NCBI GenBank assembly: GCA_900765165.1
Contig: CAAFQR010000148.1
Span: forward strand, 1-10,416
Source: Veillonellaceae bacterium
GTDB lineage: Bacteria; Bacillota; Negativicutes; Veillonellales; Veillonellaceae
Direction: 5' to 3'
Length of the DNA stretch: 10,416 bases
The first letter of the stretch is position 1. Every line of letters begins with the position of its first letter. The position numbers were made by a program, and so were the translations under genes. The notes under the pieces were generated by a model. The model was given only the letters and a program-made list of their open reading frames with translations. It was not told where the DNA came from and did no database searches. Of this stretch, positions 1 to 6,192 are shown one piece after another.

Positions 1-148
1 CGAAACCACAGCCATCCAAGGCACCTTCCATCCGACGATGAGCTGCGCCGTGCCTGGATCACAAACATGCGGCACAGCACACCATTTTACAGAAGAAAAA
101 CCATCAACATACAGCCTCCAACAAAAGCTCCGAACGCGGAGGTCGCAG

Positions 149-209
149 GCCGACTAGTTCGGGCTTCTGTCGATGCATTACATCCGTACGGGCTAACTTA
201 CTAAGCCGC
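149..209 (+). repeat. ~61-bp repeat unit, direct orientation
   Basis: The unit starts with GCCGACTAGTTCGGGCT and ends with CCGTACGGGCTAACTTACTA followed by AGCCGC. Its start, middle (CGATGC) and end match the unit at 559-619 at the same spacing, both being 61 bp. It lies left of the first inverted unit and is separated from the palindromic core, so it may be the outer remnant of another composite element beyond the window's left side. The family is not one I can name. Confidence 0.75.
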
Positions 210-233
210 TAATTTACACTATCCCCTCCCAAA

Positions 234-293
234 GGCATTGGGATGCTTAGCCCGCGCGGCCTAATGCGTATCAAGTGTACCGAACGCGCCGGC
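234..293 (-). repeat. ~60-bp repeat unit, inverted orientation
   Basis: Read on the minus strand, this begins GCCGGCGCGTTCGGTACACT and later has CGGGCTAAGCATCCCAATGC, following the same plan as the direct units (GCCGG, GTTCGG, CCG...GGCTA). It forms the left arm facing the direct unit at 494-554, so the two units point outward from the palindromic core. Its inner end also forms a local hairpin, CGAACGC (281-287) with GCGTTCG (292-298) and a 4-nt loop. Identity to the direct units is moderate and was judged by eye. Confidence 0.65.
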
Positions 294-553
294 GTTCGTA
301 TTTAAAAAGGTTAAGCTGATAAGAAGTGTTGGAATTTTATACTCGCTAATTAAGATAAAACGTATAAGAGGAATTGCCTCAGAGAATTCGATGGCCTTGC
401 GTTAGCGACAGCCGAGAATCGCTGAGGCAATTCCTCTTATTAGATTAAGTAGTATCTAAAATTCCAACACTTCGAGCTAACCATTAAATGCGTGCCGGCC
501 CGTTCGGAGCACAAGATATGGCACTATGTCCGTAAAGGCTAACATACCAATCC
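270..553. repeat. Long direct repeat, copy A (pairs with 827-1110)
   Basis: This 284-bp segment aligns with 827-1110 without gaps at a constant offset of 557 bp. I count about 21 substitutions in the first ~270 bp (roughly 92% identity). It comprises the inner end of an inverted unit, a palindromic core (323-473) and a direct unit. The differences fall mostly outside the palindromic arms. A recent duplication, or two insertions of the same element, would explain the similarity. Confidence 0.93.
323..473. repeat. Nested palindromic core, copy A
   Basis: Two perfect inverted repeats are nested. The outer arms are GAAGTGTTGGAATTTTA (323-339) and its exact reverse complement (457-473), 17 bp each. 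The inner arms are ATAAGAGGAATTGCCTCAG (364-382) and its exact reverse complement (422-440), 19 bp each. The segments between outer and inner arms (340-363 and 441-456) do not pair well and would form an internal loop. The central 39 nt (383-421) are not self-complementary over their length. As RNA or single-stranded DNA this would be a long, very stable hairpin. There is no U-run to make it a simple terminator. Confidence 0.95.
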
Positions 554-554
554 G
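494..554 (+). repeat. ~61-bp repeat unit, direct orientation
   Basis: The unit begins GCCGGCCCGTTCGGAGCACA and ends with TCCGTAAAGGCTAACATACC followed by AATCCG. It is the right-hand partner of the inverted unit at 234-293 and is followed 4 bp later by a second direct unit (559-619), giving a 65-bp tandem period. Its counterpart in copy B is 1051-1111. Confidence 0.75.
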
Positions 555-558
555 TTAT

Positions 559-619
559 GCCGACTAGTTCGGACTATCCCCGATGCTCTAAATCCGTAAA
601 GGCTAGCACACCAAGCCGC
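559..619 (+). repeat. ~61-bp repeat unit, direct orientation
   Basis: The unit begins GCCGACTAGTTCGGACTATC and ends TCCGTAAAGGCTAGCACACC then AAGCCGC. It is most like the unit at 149-209 at its start and like 494-554 at its end. It lies in tandem with 494-554. Confidence 0.75.
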
Positions 620-719
620 ATACCCACGCTCCTCCCCAGTGCCTTAGCTAAGACAAACCTGCCAAGGCCCGTTCCCAGCCGGGCAGCAGCACCAATGGGC
701 GCTGGCCGTATTTTGACGG

Positions 720-784
720 CGGCAACGGTAGATTAGCCATGTACGGGCATTGTTCCTAGAGCGGGAGTGCTCGAACAGGCCAGT
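720..784 (-). repeat. ~65-bp repeat unit, inverted orientation (outer left arm of copy B)
   Basis: On the minus strand it starts ACTGGCCTGTTCGAGCACTC and ends GCCCGTACATGGCTAATCTA then CCGTTGCCG. This parallels the direct unit at 1113-1173 (CCGGCCAGTTCGGGCTA ... CCCGTACAGGCTAAGATACC). It is the outer of two inverted units left of core B. The match is degenerate and was assigned by eye. Confidence 0.55.
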
Positions 785-789
785 GCGCG

Positions 790-850
790 TAGTATCGGTA
801 CCTGTACGGACAATTGTGCCAAGCCCATCAAGTGTACCGAACGCGCCGGC
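790..850 (-). repeat. ~61-bp repeat unit, inverted orientation (inner left arm of copy B)
   Basis: On the minus strand it starts GCCGGCGCGTTCGGTACACT, continues with TTGGCACAATTGTCCGTACA and ends GGTACCGATACT. The direct unit at 1051-1111 has the same order of landmarks, with TATGGCACCATGTCCGTACA in the middle, so this and 1051-1111 form a long imperfect inverted repeat around core B. Confidence 0.7.
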
Positions 851-1110
851 GCTCGAATTTAAAACGGTTGAGCCGTTAAGAAGTGTTGGAATTTTACACT
901 CGCAAGTTAAGATAAAACGTATAAGAGGAATTGCCTCAGAGAATTCGATGGCCTTGCGTGAGCGACAGCCGAGAATCGCTGAGGCAATTCCTCTTATTAG
1001 ATTAAGTAGAGTCTAAAATTCCAACACTTCAGGACGACCATTAAATTCGTTCCGGCCCGTTCGGAGCACAAGATATGGCACCATGTCCGTACAGGCTATG
1101 ATACCTAGCC
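827..1110. repeat. Long direct repeat, copy B (pairs with 270-553)
   Basis: This is the second copy of the 284-bp repeat, collinear with 270-553 at an offset of 557 bp and without indels. It shares the same order: inner end of an inverted unit, palindromic core, direct unit. The local hairpin at its left end (838-855) has one mismatch that copy A lacks. It lies about 65 bp beyond the eno terminator. Confidence 0.93.
880..1030. repeat. Nested palindromic core, copy B
   Basis: The outer 17-bp arms are at 880-896 and 1014-1030 and the inner 19-bp arms at 921-939 and 979-997. All four arms are identical to those of copy A and perfectly complementary. The central 39 nt (940-978) differ from copy A by one base (G at 960, T at 403). 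Substitutions concentrate in the internal-loop segments (for example 897-906 and 1010-1012), so the pairing parts are the better preserved. Confidence 0.95.
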
Positions 1111-1111
1111 G
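1051..1111 (+). repeat. ~61-bp repeat unit, direct orientation
   Basis: This is the copy-B equivalent of 494-554: TCCGGCCCGTTCGGAGCACA at the start, GTCCGTACAGGCTATGATAC near the end. It pairs imperfectly with the inverted unit at 790-850 and is followed in tandem by the unit at 1113-1173. Confidence 0.75.
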
Positions 1112-1112
1112 C

Positions 1113-1173
1113 ACCGGCCAGTTCGGGCTACCGCTTATTGCACTACCCCCGTACAGGCTAAGATACCAAGCGC
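1113..1173 (+). repeat. ~61-bp repeat unit, direct orientation, abutting the eno terminator
   Basis: The unit begins ACCGGCCAGTTCGGGCTACC and ends CCCGTACAGGCTAAGATACC then AAGCGC. It is tandem with 1051-1111 (62-bp period). It ends 2 bp before the T-tract side of the eno terminator, so the repeat array begins directly where the operon transcript should end. Confidence 0.7.
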
Positions 1174-1175
1174 CG

Positions 1176-1222
1176 AAAAAAGAAGGCCGCCCCATAGGGC
1201 TTGCGCCCGCTGGAACGGCCTT
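1176..1222 (-). terminator. Rho-independent terminator of the glycolytic operon, after eno
   Basis: On the minus strand, AAGGCCG (1222-1216) pairs with CGGCCTT (1189-1183). Inside it a second stem, GGGC-GCAA-GCCC (1208-1197), is closed by a GNRA-type tetraloop. The hairpin is followed by C and six Ts (1181-1176). It begins 22 nt past the eno stop codon, the expected place for the end of the operon. Confidence 0.88.
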
Positions 1223-1244
1223 GGTAGGTTTGATTAGCTAAAAA

Positions 1245-2531
1245 CTATTTTTTGATGTTATAGAACACGTCTTCGCCACGATACTGTGCGGTTTCAGCCA
1301 ACAAATCTTCGATACGAAGCAACTGGTTGTATTTAGCAACGCGTTCGCTACGTGCCGGAGCACCGGTTTTAATCTGGCCAGCGTTAACGGCAACAGCGAT
1401 GTCAGCGATGGTGGTGTCTTCAGTTTCACCAGAACGGTGGGATACAACTGCGGTGTAACCAGCGCGTTTTGCCATTTCGATAGCGTCGAAGGTTTCAGTC
1501 AAAGTACCAATCTGGTTAACTTTGATCAAGATAGCGTTTGCAGTGTCGTTTTTGATACCTTTGGAAAGACGTTCAGTGTTAGTTACGAACAAGTCGTCGC
1601 CAACGAGCTGAACTTTTTTGCCCAATTTGTCGGTCAAAAGTTTCCAGCCTTCCCAGTCTTCTTCTGCCAAGCCATCTTCGATGGAGATGATCGGGTATTT
1701 TTCTACTAATGCAGCATAGAATTCAACCATTTCAGCAGCGGTTTTTTCTTTGCCTTCGCCGGCTAATACGTATTTGCCGTCTTTGTAGAATTCAGAGGAA
1801 GCAGCGTCGATAGCCAATTTGATGTCTTTGCCCGGTTCGTAGCCAGCTTCTTTAACAGCTTCTACGATAACCTGTAAAGCTTCTTCGTTGGAGCCAAGGT
1901 TCGGAGCGAAGCCGCCTTCGTCACCTACACCAGTAGCCAAGCCTTTTTTCTTCAATACGTTTTTCAACGTATGGTAGATTTCAGCACACATGCGAAGAGC
2001 CTGTGCGAAGGATTCAGCGCCAACCGGCATGATCATGAATTCCTGAATATCTACGTTGTTATCTGCATGAGCGCCACCGTTCATGATGTTCATCATCGGA
2101 ACCGGTAATTCTTTTGCGTTAGTGCCGCCCAAGTACTGGAACAACGGCAAGTCTAAGGACTGAGCAGCTGCACGAGCTACTGCCATGGAAACGCCTAAGA
2201 TAGCGTTAGCGCCTAATTTACCTTTGTTCGGCGTACCATCTAATTCAATCATCAATTTGTCGATAGCAACCTGTTCGGTAGCATCATAACCGATGATAGC
2301 AGGTCCAATAATGTCGTTTACGTTTTCAACGGCTTTTAAAACGCCTTTGCCTTGGTAGCGAGATTTGTCGCCATCGCGCAATTCAACGGCTTCGAACATA
2401 CCAGTGGATGCACCGGACGGTACAGCTGCAGTAGCGATAGTGCCATCTTCCAAGTATACTTCTACTTCAACAGTCGGATTGCCGCGGGAATCCAAAATCT
2501 CTCTTGCATAAACGTCAGTAATTGCTGCCAT
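1245..2531 (-). CDS. eno: Enolase (phosphopyruvate hydratase)
   Basis: Enolase converts 2-phosphoglycerate to phosphoenolpyruvate in cytosolic glycolysis and needs Mg2+. The product is 428 residues, a normal bacterial length. Visible motifs are SGASTG (39-44) of the mobile active-site loop, H155 in NGGAHADN, E205 in GDEGGFAP, Mg2+ ligands D242, E285 and D312, the catalytic base K337 in LIKVNQ, SHRSGETED (364-372) and K388. These align with the E. coli residues E208, D245, E289, D316, K341, H369 and K392. The start at MAAITDVYAREILDSRGNPT is chosen because AAGGAGG (2546-2540) lies 8 nt upstream and the family begins here; an in-frame ATG 45 nt further up overlaps gpmI and lacks such a site. 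It is the last gene of the cluster, 29 bp after gpmI. There are no missing key residues. Confidence 0.98.
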   Translation of the reverse strand: MAAITDVYAREILDSRGNPTVEVEVYLEDGTIATAAVPSGASTGMFEAVELRDGDKSRYQGKGVLKAVENVNDIIGPAIIGYDATEQVAIDKLMIELDGTPNKGKLGANAILGVSMAVARAAAQSLDLPLFQYLGGTNAKELPVPMMNIMNGGAHADNNVDIQEFMIMPVGAESFAQALRMCAEIYHTLKNVLKKKGLATGVGDEGGFAPNLGSNEEALQVIVEAVKEAGYEPGKDIKLAIDAASSEFYKDGKYVLAGEGKEKTAAEMVEFYAALVEKYPIISIEDGLAEEDWEGWKLLTDKLGKKVQLVGDDLFVTNTERLSKGIKNDTANAILIKVNQIGTLTETFDAIEMAKRAGYTAVVSHRSGETEDTTIADIAVAVNAGQIKTGAPARSERVAKYNQLLRIEDLLAETAQYRGEDVFYNIKK

Positions 2532-2560
2532 TGTTAATTCCTCCTTAAAACACTTTACTA

Positions 2561-4093
2561 TTATTTCTTCACCCACAGGTTCTGGCCTGTCATTTCACTA
2601 GGCTGGGGAATGCCGGCTAATGCCAACATGGTAGGTGCGATGTCGCAGAGCTTACCCGCTTCTAAGGCATCGCCCTTGTGGGCTTCGCTCATGAGGATGA
2701 GCGGTACAGGATTGGTGGTGTGCGCCGTATGGGCTACACCGGTAGTATGGTCAACCATGGTTTCCGAGTTGCCATGGTCAGCCGTGATGAGCAAATCGCC
2801 GTTCACTGCTTTGATAGCCGTTACGATGCGGCCCAAGCAGGTGTCTACGGTCTTAATTGCTTTTTCGGCTGCTTCGAAAACGCCGGTATGACCAACCATA
2901 TCCGGGTTTGCAAAGTTGAGCACAATCATATCGTAGGTCTTGCTTTCAATAGCGGCTACCACCTTGTCGGTAACTTCCGCGGCACTCATTTCAGGTTGTA
3001 AATCGTAGGTAGCAACCTTCGGAGACGGCACGAGAATGCGGTCTTCGCCTTCGAACGGGGTTTCTTCGCCGCCGTTGAAGAAGTAGGTTACGTGCGCGTA
3101 TTTTTCCGTTTCCGCAATGCGGAGCTGCTTGTAGCCACCGTCAGCCAAAACCTGGCCTAAGGTGTTAGAAAGCAATTCTTTTTCGTATACTACGTGAGCG
3201 TCCAAGCCTTCTTCGTACTTCGTCATGGTTGCCATATAGATTTTCTTAGGGCCACCAACGCGTTCGAAGCCATCGAAAGCAGGATCCGTCAACGCACGAG
3301 TGAGCTGACGGGCGCGGTCCGGTCGGAAGTTACAGAACAGCACAGCATCGCCGTCCTGAATCGTGCCGGCTTTGTCGATAACCGTAGGTACTACGAATTC
3401 ATCGCTTACATCGTCAGCATAAGAAGCTTCTACGGCTGCTTTGGCGGTCGTTGCCGTTTTACCTTCGCCATTGACAATAGCATCATAGGCTACAGCTACG
3501 CGGTCCCATCGTTTGTCGCGATCCATACCGTAATAGCGACCACCGACGGTGGCGATTTTACCGAGGCCCAGCTCTGCCATGTACGCTTCTAATTGCTCGA
3601 TATACGTAATGGCGCTGCGCGGCGGTACGTCACGGCCGTCCAACAAAGCATGTACGAATACTTCCTTCACACCGGCTTCTTTGGCGCCGCGAATAACGGC
3701 TTCAAGATGATCTAAGGACGAATGCACGCCGCCGTCAGATAAGAGGGATAACAACTGAAGACGACCATTCTTCGCTTTAGCGTATAATTCCTTAATCACC
3801 GGGCGTTCGAAGAGAGCCCCTTCTTCGGCTTCCTTGGTAATACGCGTCAATTCCTGATACACAATACGGCCGGCGCCGAGGTTCAAGTGACCTACTTCGG
3901 AGTTACCCATCTGGCCTTCCGGCAGGCCTACCGCCAAACCGGATGCCTGAAGCGTGGTGTGCGGATAGGTATTCCACAAATCTATAAAATTCTGCGGCTT
4001 CGCCTGAACTACAGCATTAGTCGGGTCGGTTACATCACCCATGCCGAAGCCGTCTAAAATAACCAACATTACCGGGGCTTTTAATTTTGCCAT
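2561..4093 (-). CDS. gpmI: 2,3-bisphosphoglycerate-independent phosphoglycerate mutase
   Basis: This cytosolic enzyme interconverts 3- and 2-phosphoglycerate through a phosphoserine intermediate and uses two Mn2+ ions. It belongs to the alkaline phosphatase superfamily. The 510 residues match the usual length. The metal ligand D14 sits in VILDGFG, the nucleophile S65 in GQMGNSEVGHLN, and DGRDVPP is at 152-158. Substrate arginines are in GGRYYGMDRDKRWDR (184-198) and FRPDRARQ (256-263). The metal ligands D398 and H402 (NPDMVGHTG), D439 and H440 (TADHGNSE), and a histidine in HTAHTTNPVP (455-464) complete the two-metal centre. The start is supported by AGAGGAG five nt upstream. It lies 30 bp after tpiA and 29 bp before eno, so co-transcription is likely. 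It is unrelated to the cofactor-dependent GpmA. Confidence 0.98.
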   Translation of the reverse strand: MAKLKAPVMLVILDGFGMGDVTDPTNAVVQAKPQNFIDLWNTYPHTTLQASGLAVGLPEGQMGNSEVGHLNLGAGRIVYQELTRITKEAEEGALFERPVIKELYAKAKNGRLQLLSLLSDGGVHSSLDHLEAVIRGAKEAGVKEVFVHALLDGRDVPPRSAITYIEQLEAYMAELGLGKIATVGGRYYGMDRDKRWDRVAVAYDAIVNGEGKTATTAKAAVEASYADDVSDEFVVPTVIDKAGTIQDGDAVLFCNFRPDRARQLTRALTDPAFDGFERVGGPKKIYMATMTKYEEGLDAHVVYEKELLSNTLGQVLADGGYKQLRIAETEKYAHVTYFFNGGEETPFEGEDRILVPSPKVATYDLQPEMSAAEVTDKVVAAIESKTYDMIVLNFANPDMVGHTGVFEAAEKAIKTVDTCLGRIVTAIKAVNGDLLITADHGNSETMVDHTTGVAHTAHTTNPVPLILMSEAHKGDALEAGKLCDIAPTMLALAGIPQPSEMTGQNLWVKK

Positions 4094-4123
4094 ATAAGCT
4101 CCTCTCTAAAGCCAGGGCAGCGA

Positions 4124-4876
4124 TTACGCCGTAATGATGGCCATGAAATCATCGGCCTTAAGCGATGCACCGCCAACGAGAGCGCCGTCGATGTCTGCTT
4201 CAGCCAATAATTCAGCTGCATTACTGCCTTTAACACTGCCGCCGTATAAAACACGTACACAATCGGCTGCGTCAGCACCAAATAAGGTGGCAATGCGTTT
4301 ACGAATGAACGCACATACTTCTTCAGCCTGTGCGGACGTAGCGGTACGACCGGTACCAATAGCCCAAATCGGTTCGTAAGCGATGACGATGGTCTTCACT
4401 TCGTCTGCCGTAAGGCCTGCTAAGCCAGCATCAATCTGCGTCGTAATGAATGCTTCTGTTTCGTCAGCTTCGCGCTGTTCCAAGGATTCACCTACACATA
4501 CGATAGGCGTCATGGCAAAACGCAATGCCGTTTTGATCTTCTTGTTAACCGTTTCGTCTGTTTCGCCAAAGTACTGACGGCGTTCGGAATGGCCAAGAAT
4601 TACATATTCACAACCGATATCGCTAAGCATTACCGGAGACACTTCGCCGGTGAATGCTCCTTTTTCTTCAAAATACATATTCTGCGCGCCTACGGCAATG
4701 TCCGTGTCAGCTACTAAGTCAGTAACTGTGCTAAGACCCGTGAAAGGCGGGCATACAACAACCTGACGATTCGTCGTCGTAGCAGCTAAGGCTTTCTTCA
4801 AGCCTTCTACTAAAATAGACGCTTCAGCCAAGGTGGTATGCATTTTCCAGTTCCCTGCAATAATTTGTGTACGCAT
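4124..4876 (-). CDS. tpiA: Triose-phosphate isomerase
   Basis: This enzyme interconverts dihydroxyacetone phosphate and glyceraldehyde 3-phosphate; it is a cytosolic TIM barrel that normally acts as a dimer. The 250 residues match the family. The catalytic set is complete: N9 and K11 in AGNWKM, H96 in ILGHSERR, and E168 in AYEPIWAIGTG, the last segment also forming the lid loop. The phosphate-binding motifs YGGSV (211-215) and LVGGASL (233-239) follow. The ATG is preceded by AGGAGG (4888-4883), which overlaps the pgk stop codon; only 10 bp separate the two genes. This tight spacing makes translational coupling with pgk likely. Nothing about the gene is unusual. Confidence 0.98.
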   Translation of the reverse strand: MRTQIIAGNWKMHTTLAEASILVEGLKKALAATTTNRQVVVCPPFTGLSTVTDLVADTDIAVGAQNMYFEEKGAFTGEVSPVMLSDIGCEYVILGHSERRQYFGETDETVNKKIKTALRFAMTPIVCVGESLEQREADETEAFITTQIDAGLAGLTADEVKTIVIAYEPIWAIGTGRTATSAQAEEVCAFIRKRIATLFGADAADCVRVLYGGSVKGSNAAELLAEADIDGALVGGASLKADDFMAIITA

Positions 4877-4886
4877 GAACAGCCTC

Positions 4887-6065
4887 CTATTTATCCGCTA
4901 ATGCTACGATGCCCGGAAGAGCCTTACCTTCGAGGTATTCCAAAGAAGCACCGCCACCGGTGGAGATATGAGAAATCTTGTCAGCTAAGCCACTCTTTTC
5001 AATAGCAGCTACGGAGTCACCACCGCCAACAATAGTGGTTGCATTAGCTTCAGCAACAGCCTTAGCTACTGCATTAGTACCGGCAGCGAAGTTATCCATT
5101 TCGAATACGCCCATAGGACCATTCCAAACGATCATCTTCATCGGAGCCAACGCGTCAGCGAAGAGCTTGCGGCTATCCGGTCCAATATCCAAAGCCATCC
5201 AGCCATCTTCAATGCCGTCAGCCGGTACAACCTTATGGTTAGCGTCATTGCTGAATGCATCAGCTACAACGAAATCGGTGGGCAACAACAATTTAGTGCC
5301 CGTTTCGTCAGCTTTTGCCAATAATTCTTTAGCCAAGTCGATTTTGTCGGCTTCCACTAAGGAACTACCGGTAGGATAGCCTTTAGCAGCGATGAACGTG
5401 TTAGCCATGCCGCCACCGATGATGAGCACTTCTACTTTCGGCAACAAGTTGGAAATAACTTCAATTTTGTCGCTTACTTTAGCACCGCCGATGATAGCTG
5501 CAAACGGGTGTTCCGGATGTTCAACAGCGCCACCAACGTATTTAATTTCTTTTTCAAGCAAATAGCCGGCTGCCATAGGTAAGTATTTCGTAATACCTTC
5601 TACGGAAGCGTGTGCACGGTGGGATACGCCGAACGCATCGTTGATGCCCACTTCAGCCAAGCTAGCCAAGGCTTTTGCAAAGTCCGGGCCATTCTTTTCT
5701 TCTTCTTTATGGTAACGAAGATTTTCAAGGAGTAAAACATCGCCGTCTTTCAAAGCAGCTACTGCTTTTTCAGCCGGTTCGCCAACGCAGTCTTCAGCGA
5801 AAGATACCGGTTTGCCCAACAATTCGCTTAAACGAGCTGCTACCGGTTGCAATGTGAATTCCGGTTTGCGTTCGCCCTTTGGACGACCTAAATGGGAAGC
5901 CAAGATAATCTTAGCGTTGTGTTTAATCAAGTAGTTAAGCGTCGGCAACGTTGCGCGAATACGAGTGTCATCAGTGATGACGCCGTCCTTCATGGGAACG
6001 TTGAAATCCACGCGTACAAAAACTCGTTTATGATCTACATTGACGGTTTCAATCGTTTGTTTCAT
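4887..6065 (-). CDS. pgk: Phosphoglycerate kinase
   Basis: Phosphoglycerate kinase transfers phosphate from 1,3-bisphosphoglycerate to ADP, giving 3-phosphoglycerate and ATP in the cytosol. The 392-residue product has the normal two-domain length. The N-terminal substrate domain shows VRVDFNVP (17-24), SHLGRP (57-62) and HRAHAS (149-154). The C-terminal nucleotide domain shows GGAKVSDK (193-200), NGPMGVFE (315-322) and GGGDSVAA (347-354). In the conserved NDAFG-(TA)-HRAH segment this protein has VS in place of the common TA, a mild variation. GGGAGG lies upstream of the ATG, with a rather long gap of about 11 nt. A 127-bp spacer with a terminator hairpin separates it from gapA, unlike the close packing of the genes after it. 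Confidence 0.98.
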   Translation of the reverse strand: MKQTIETVNVDHKRVFVRVDFNVPMKDGVITDDTRIRATLPTLNYLIKHNAKIILASHLGRPKGERKPEFTLQPVAARLSELLGKPVSFAEDCVGEPAEKAVAALKDGDVLLLENLRYHKEEEKNGPDFAKALASLAEVGINDAFGVSHRAHASVEGITKYLPMAAGYLLEKEIKYVGGAVEHPEHPFAAIIGGAKVSDKIEVISNLLPKVEVLIIGGGMANTFIAAKGYPTGSSLVEADKIDLAKELLAKADETGTKLLLPTDFVVADAFSNDANHKVVPADGIEDGWMALDIGPDSRKLFADALAPMKMIVWNGPMGVFEMDNFAAGTNAVAKAVAEANATTIVGGGDSVAAIEKSGLADKISHISTGGGASLEYLEGKALPGIVALADK

Positions 6066-6119
6066 AACGTAACTGTCCTCCCAGCATCCACGACTAGGCG
6101 ATGAGGCATTTCATTTCAC

Positions 6120-6157
6120 AATGTTACCTTATCGCTAGTAACTATGGCTGTAAATTA
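6120..6157 (-). promoter_or_regulatory. Weak promoter candidate upstream of pgk
   Basis: On the minus strand, TTTACA followed by 17 nt and TAAGGT lies between the gapA terminator and pgk. The -35 is fair, but the -10 agrees with TATAAT at only three of six positions, and alternatives (TAACAT) have poor spacing. I list it because the terminator makes a separate pgk promoter plausible; the sequence support by itself is poor. Confidence 0.25.
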
Positions 6158-6166
6158 GGTAAAAAA

Positions 6167-6186
6167 GGGAGACATGTAGTCTCCCC
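6167..6186 (-). terminator. Terminator-like hairpin between gapA and pgk
   Basis: On the minus strand, GGGAGAC (6185-6179) and GTCTCCC (6173-6167) form a perfect 7-bp stem with a 5-nt loop, followed directly by six Ts (6166-6161). It lies 7 nt past the gapA stop codon. It has the full form of a rho-independent terminator within an otherwise operon-like gene row, so gapA transcripts would end here at least in part, with pgk-eno fed by read-through or by a promoter in 6066-6160. Confidence 0.85.
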
Positions 6187-6192
6187 TGTTAA

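Larger units (their letters stand above)
1..1175. other. Gene-free, repeat-filled region downstream of eno
   Basis: No reading frame here has a plausible ribosome binding site or recognisable protein content, and the only longish open frame runs through the palindromic repeat. Most of the stretch is made of two long direct repeats, their palindromic cores and the ~61-bp flanking units listed separately. Positions 1-148 and 620-719 are less clearly repetitive. The first holds two small hairpins (14-24 with 50-59 with one bulged base; CTCCG 128-132 with CGGAG 137-141). The second has unit-like fragments (GCCTTAGCTAAGACAAACC near 642) that may be decayed units. I see no tRNA, rRNA or transposase gene. 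Confidence 0.8.

Noticed and set aside
750..1016. 88-codon open frame on the plus strand
   Set aside because: It runs through copy B of the palindromic repeat, has no ribosome binding site, and its translation shows only the repeat sequence. The equivalent frame is not kept in copy A, where a stop codon (TAG at 403-405) replaces the corresponding GAG.
149..1173. CRISPR array made of the ~61-bp units
   Set aside because: The units are diverged, occur in both orientations, and lack short identical repeats with regular unique spacers. No cas gene is present.
2532..2576. Longer enolase start 15 codons upstream
   Set aside because: It overlaps the end of gpmI, while AAGGAGG 8 nt before the ATG at 2531 and the canonical N-terminus fix the shorter start.
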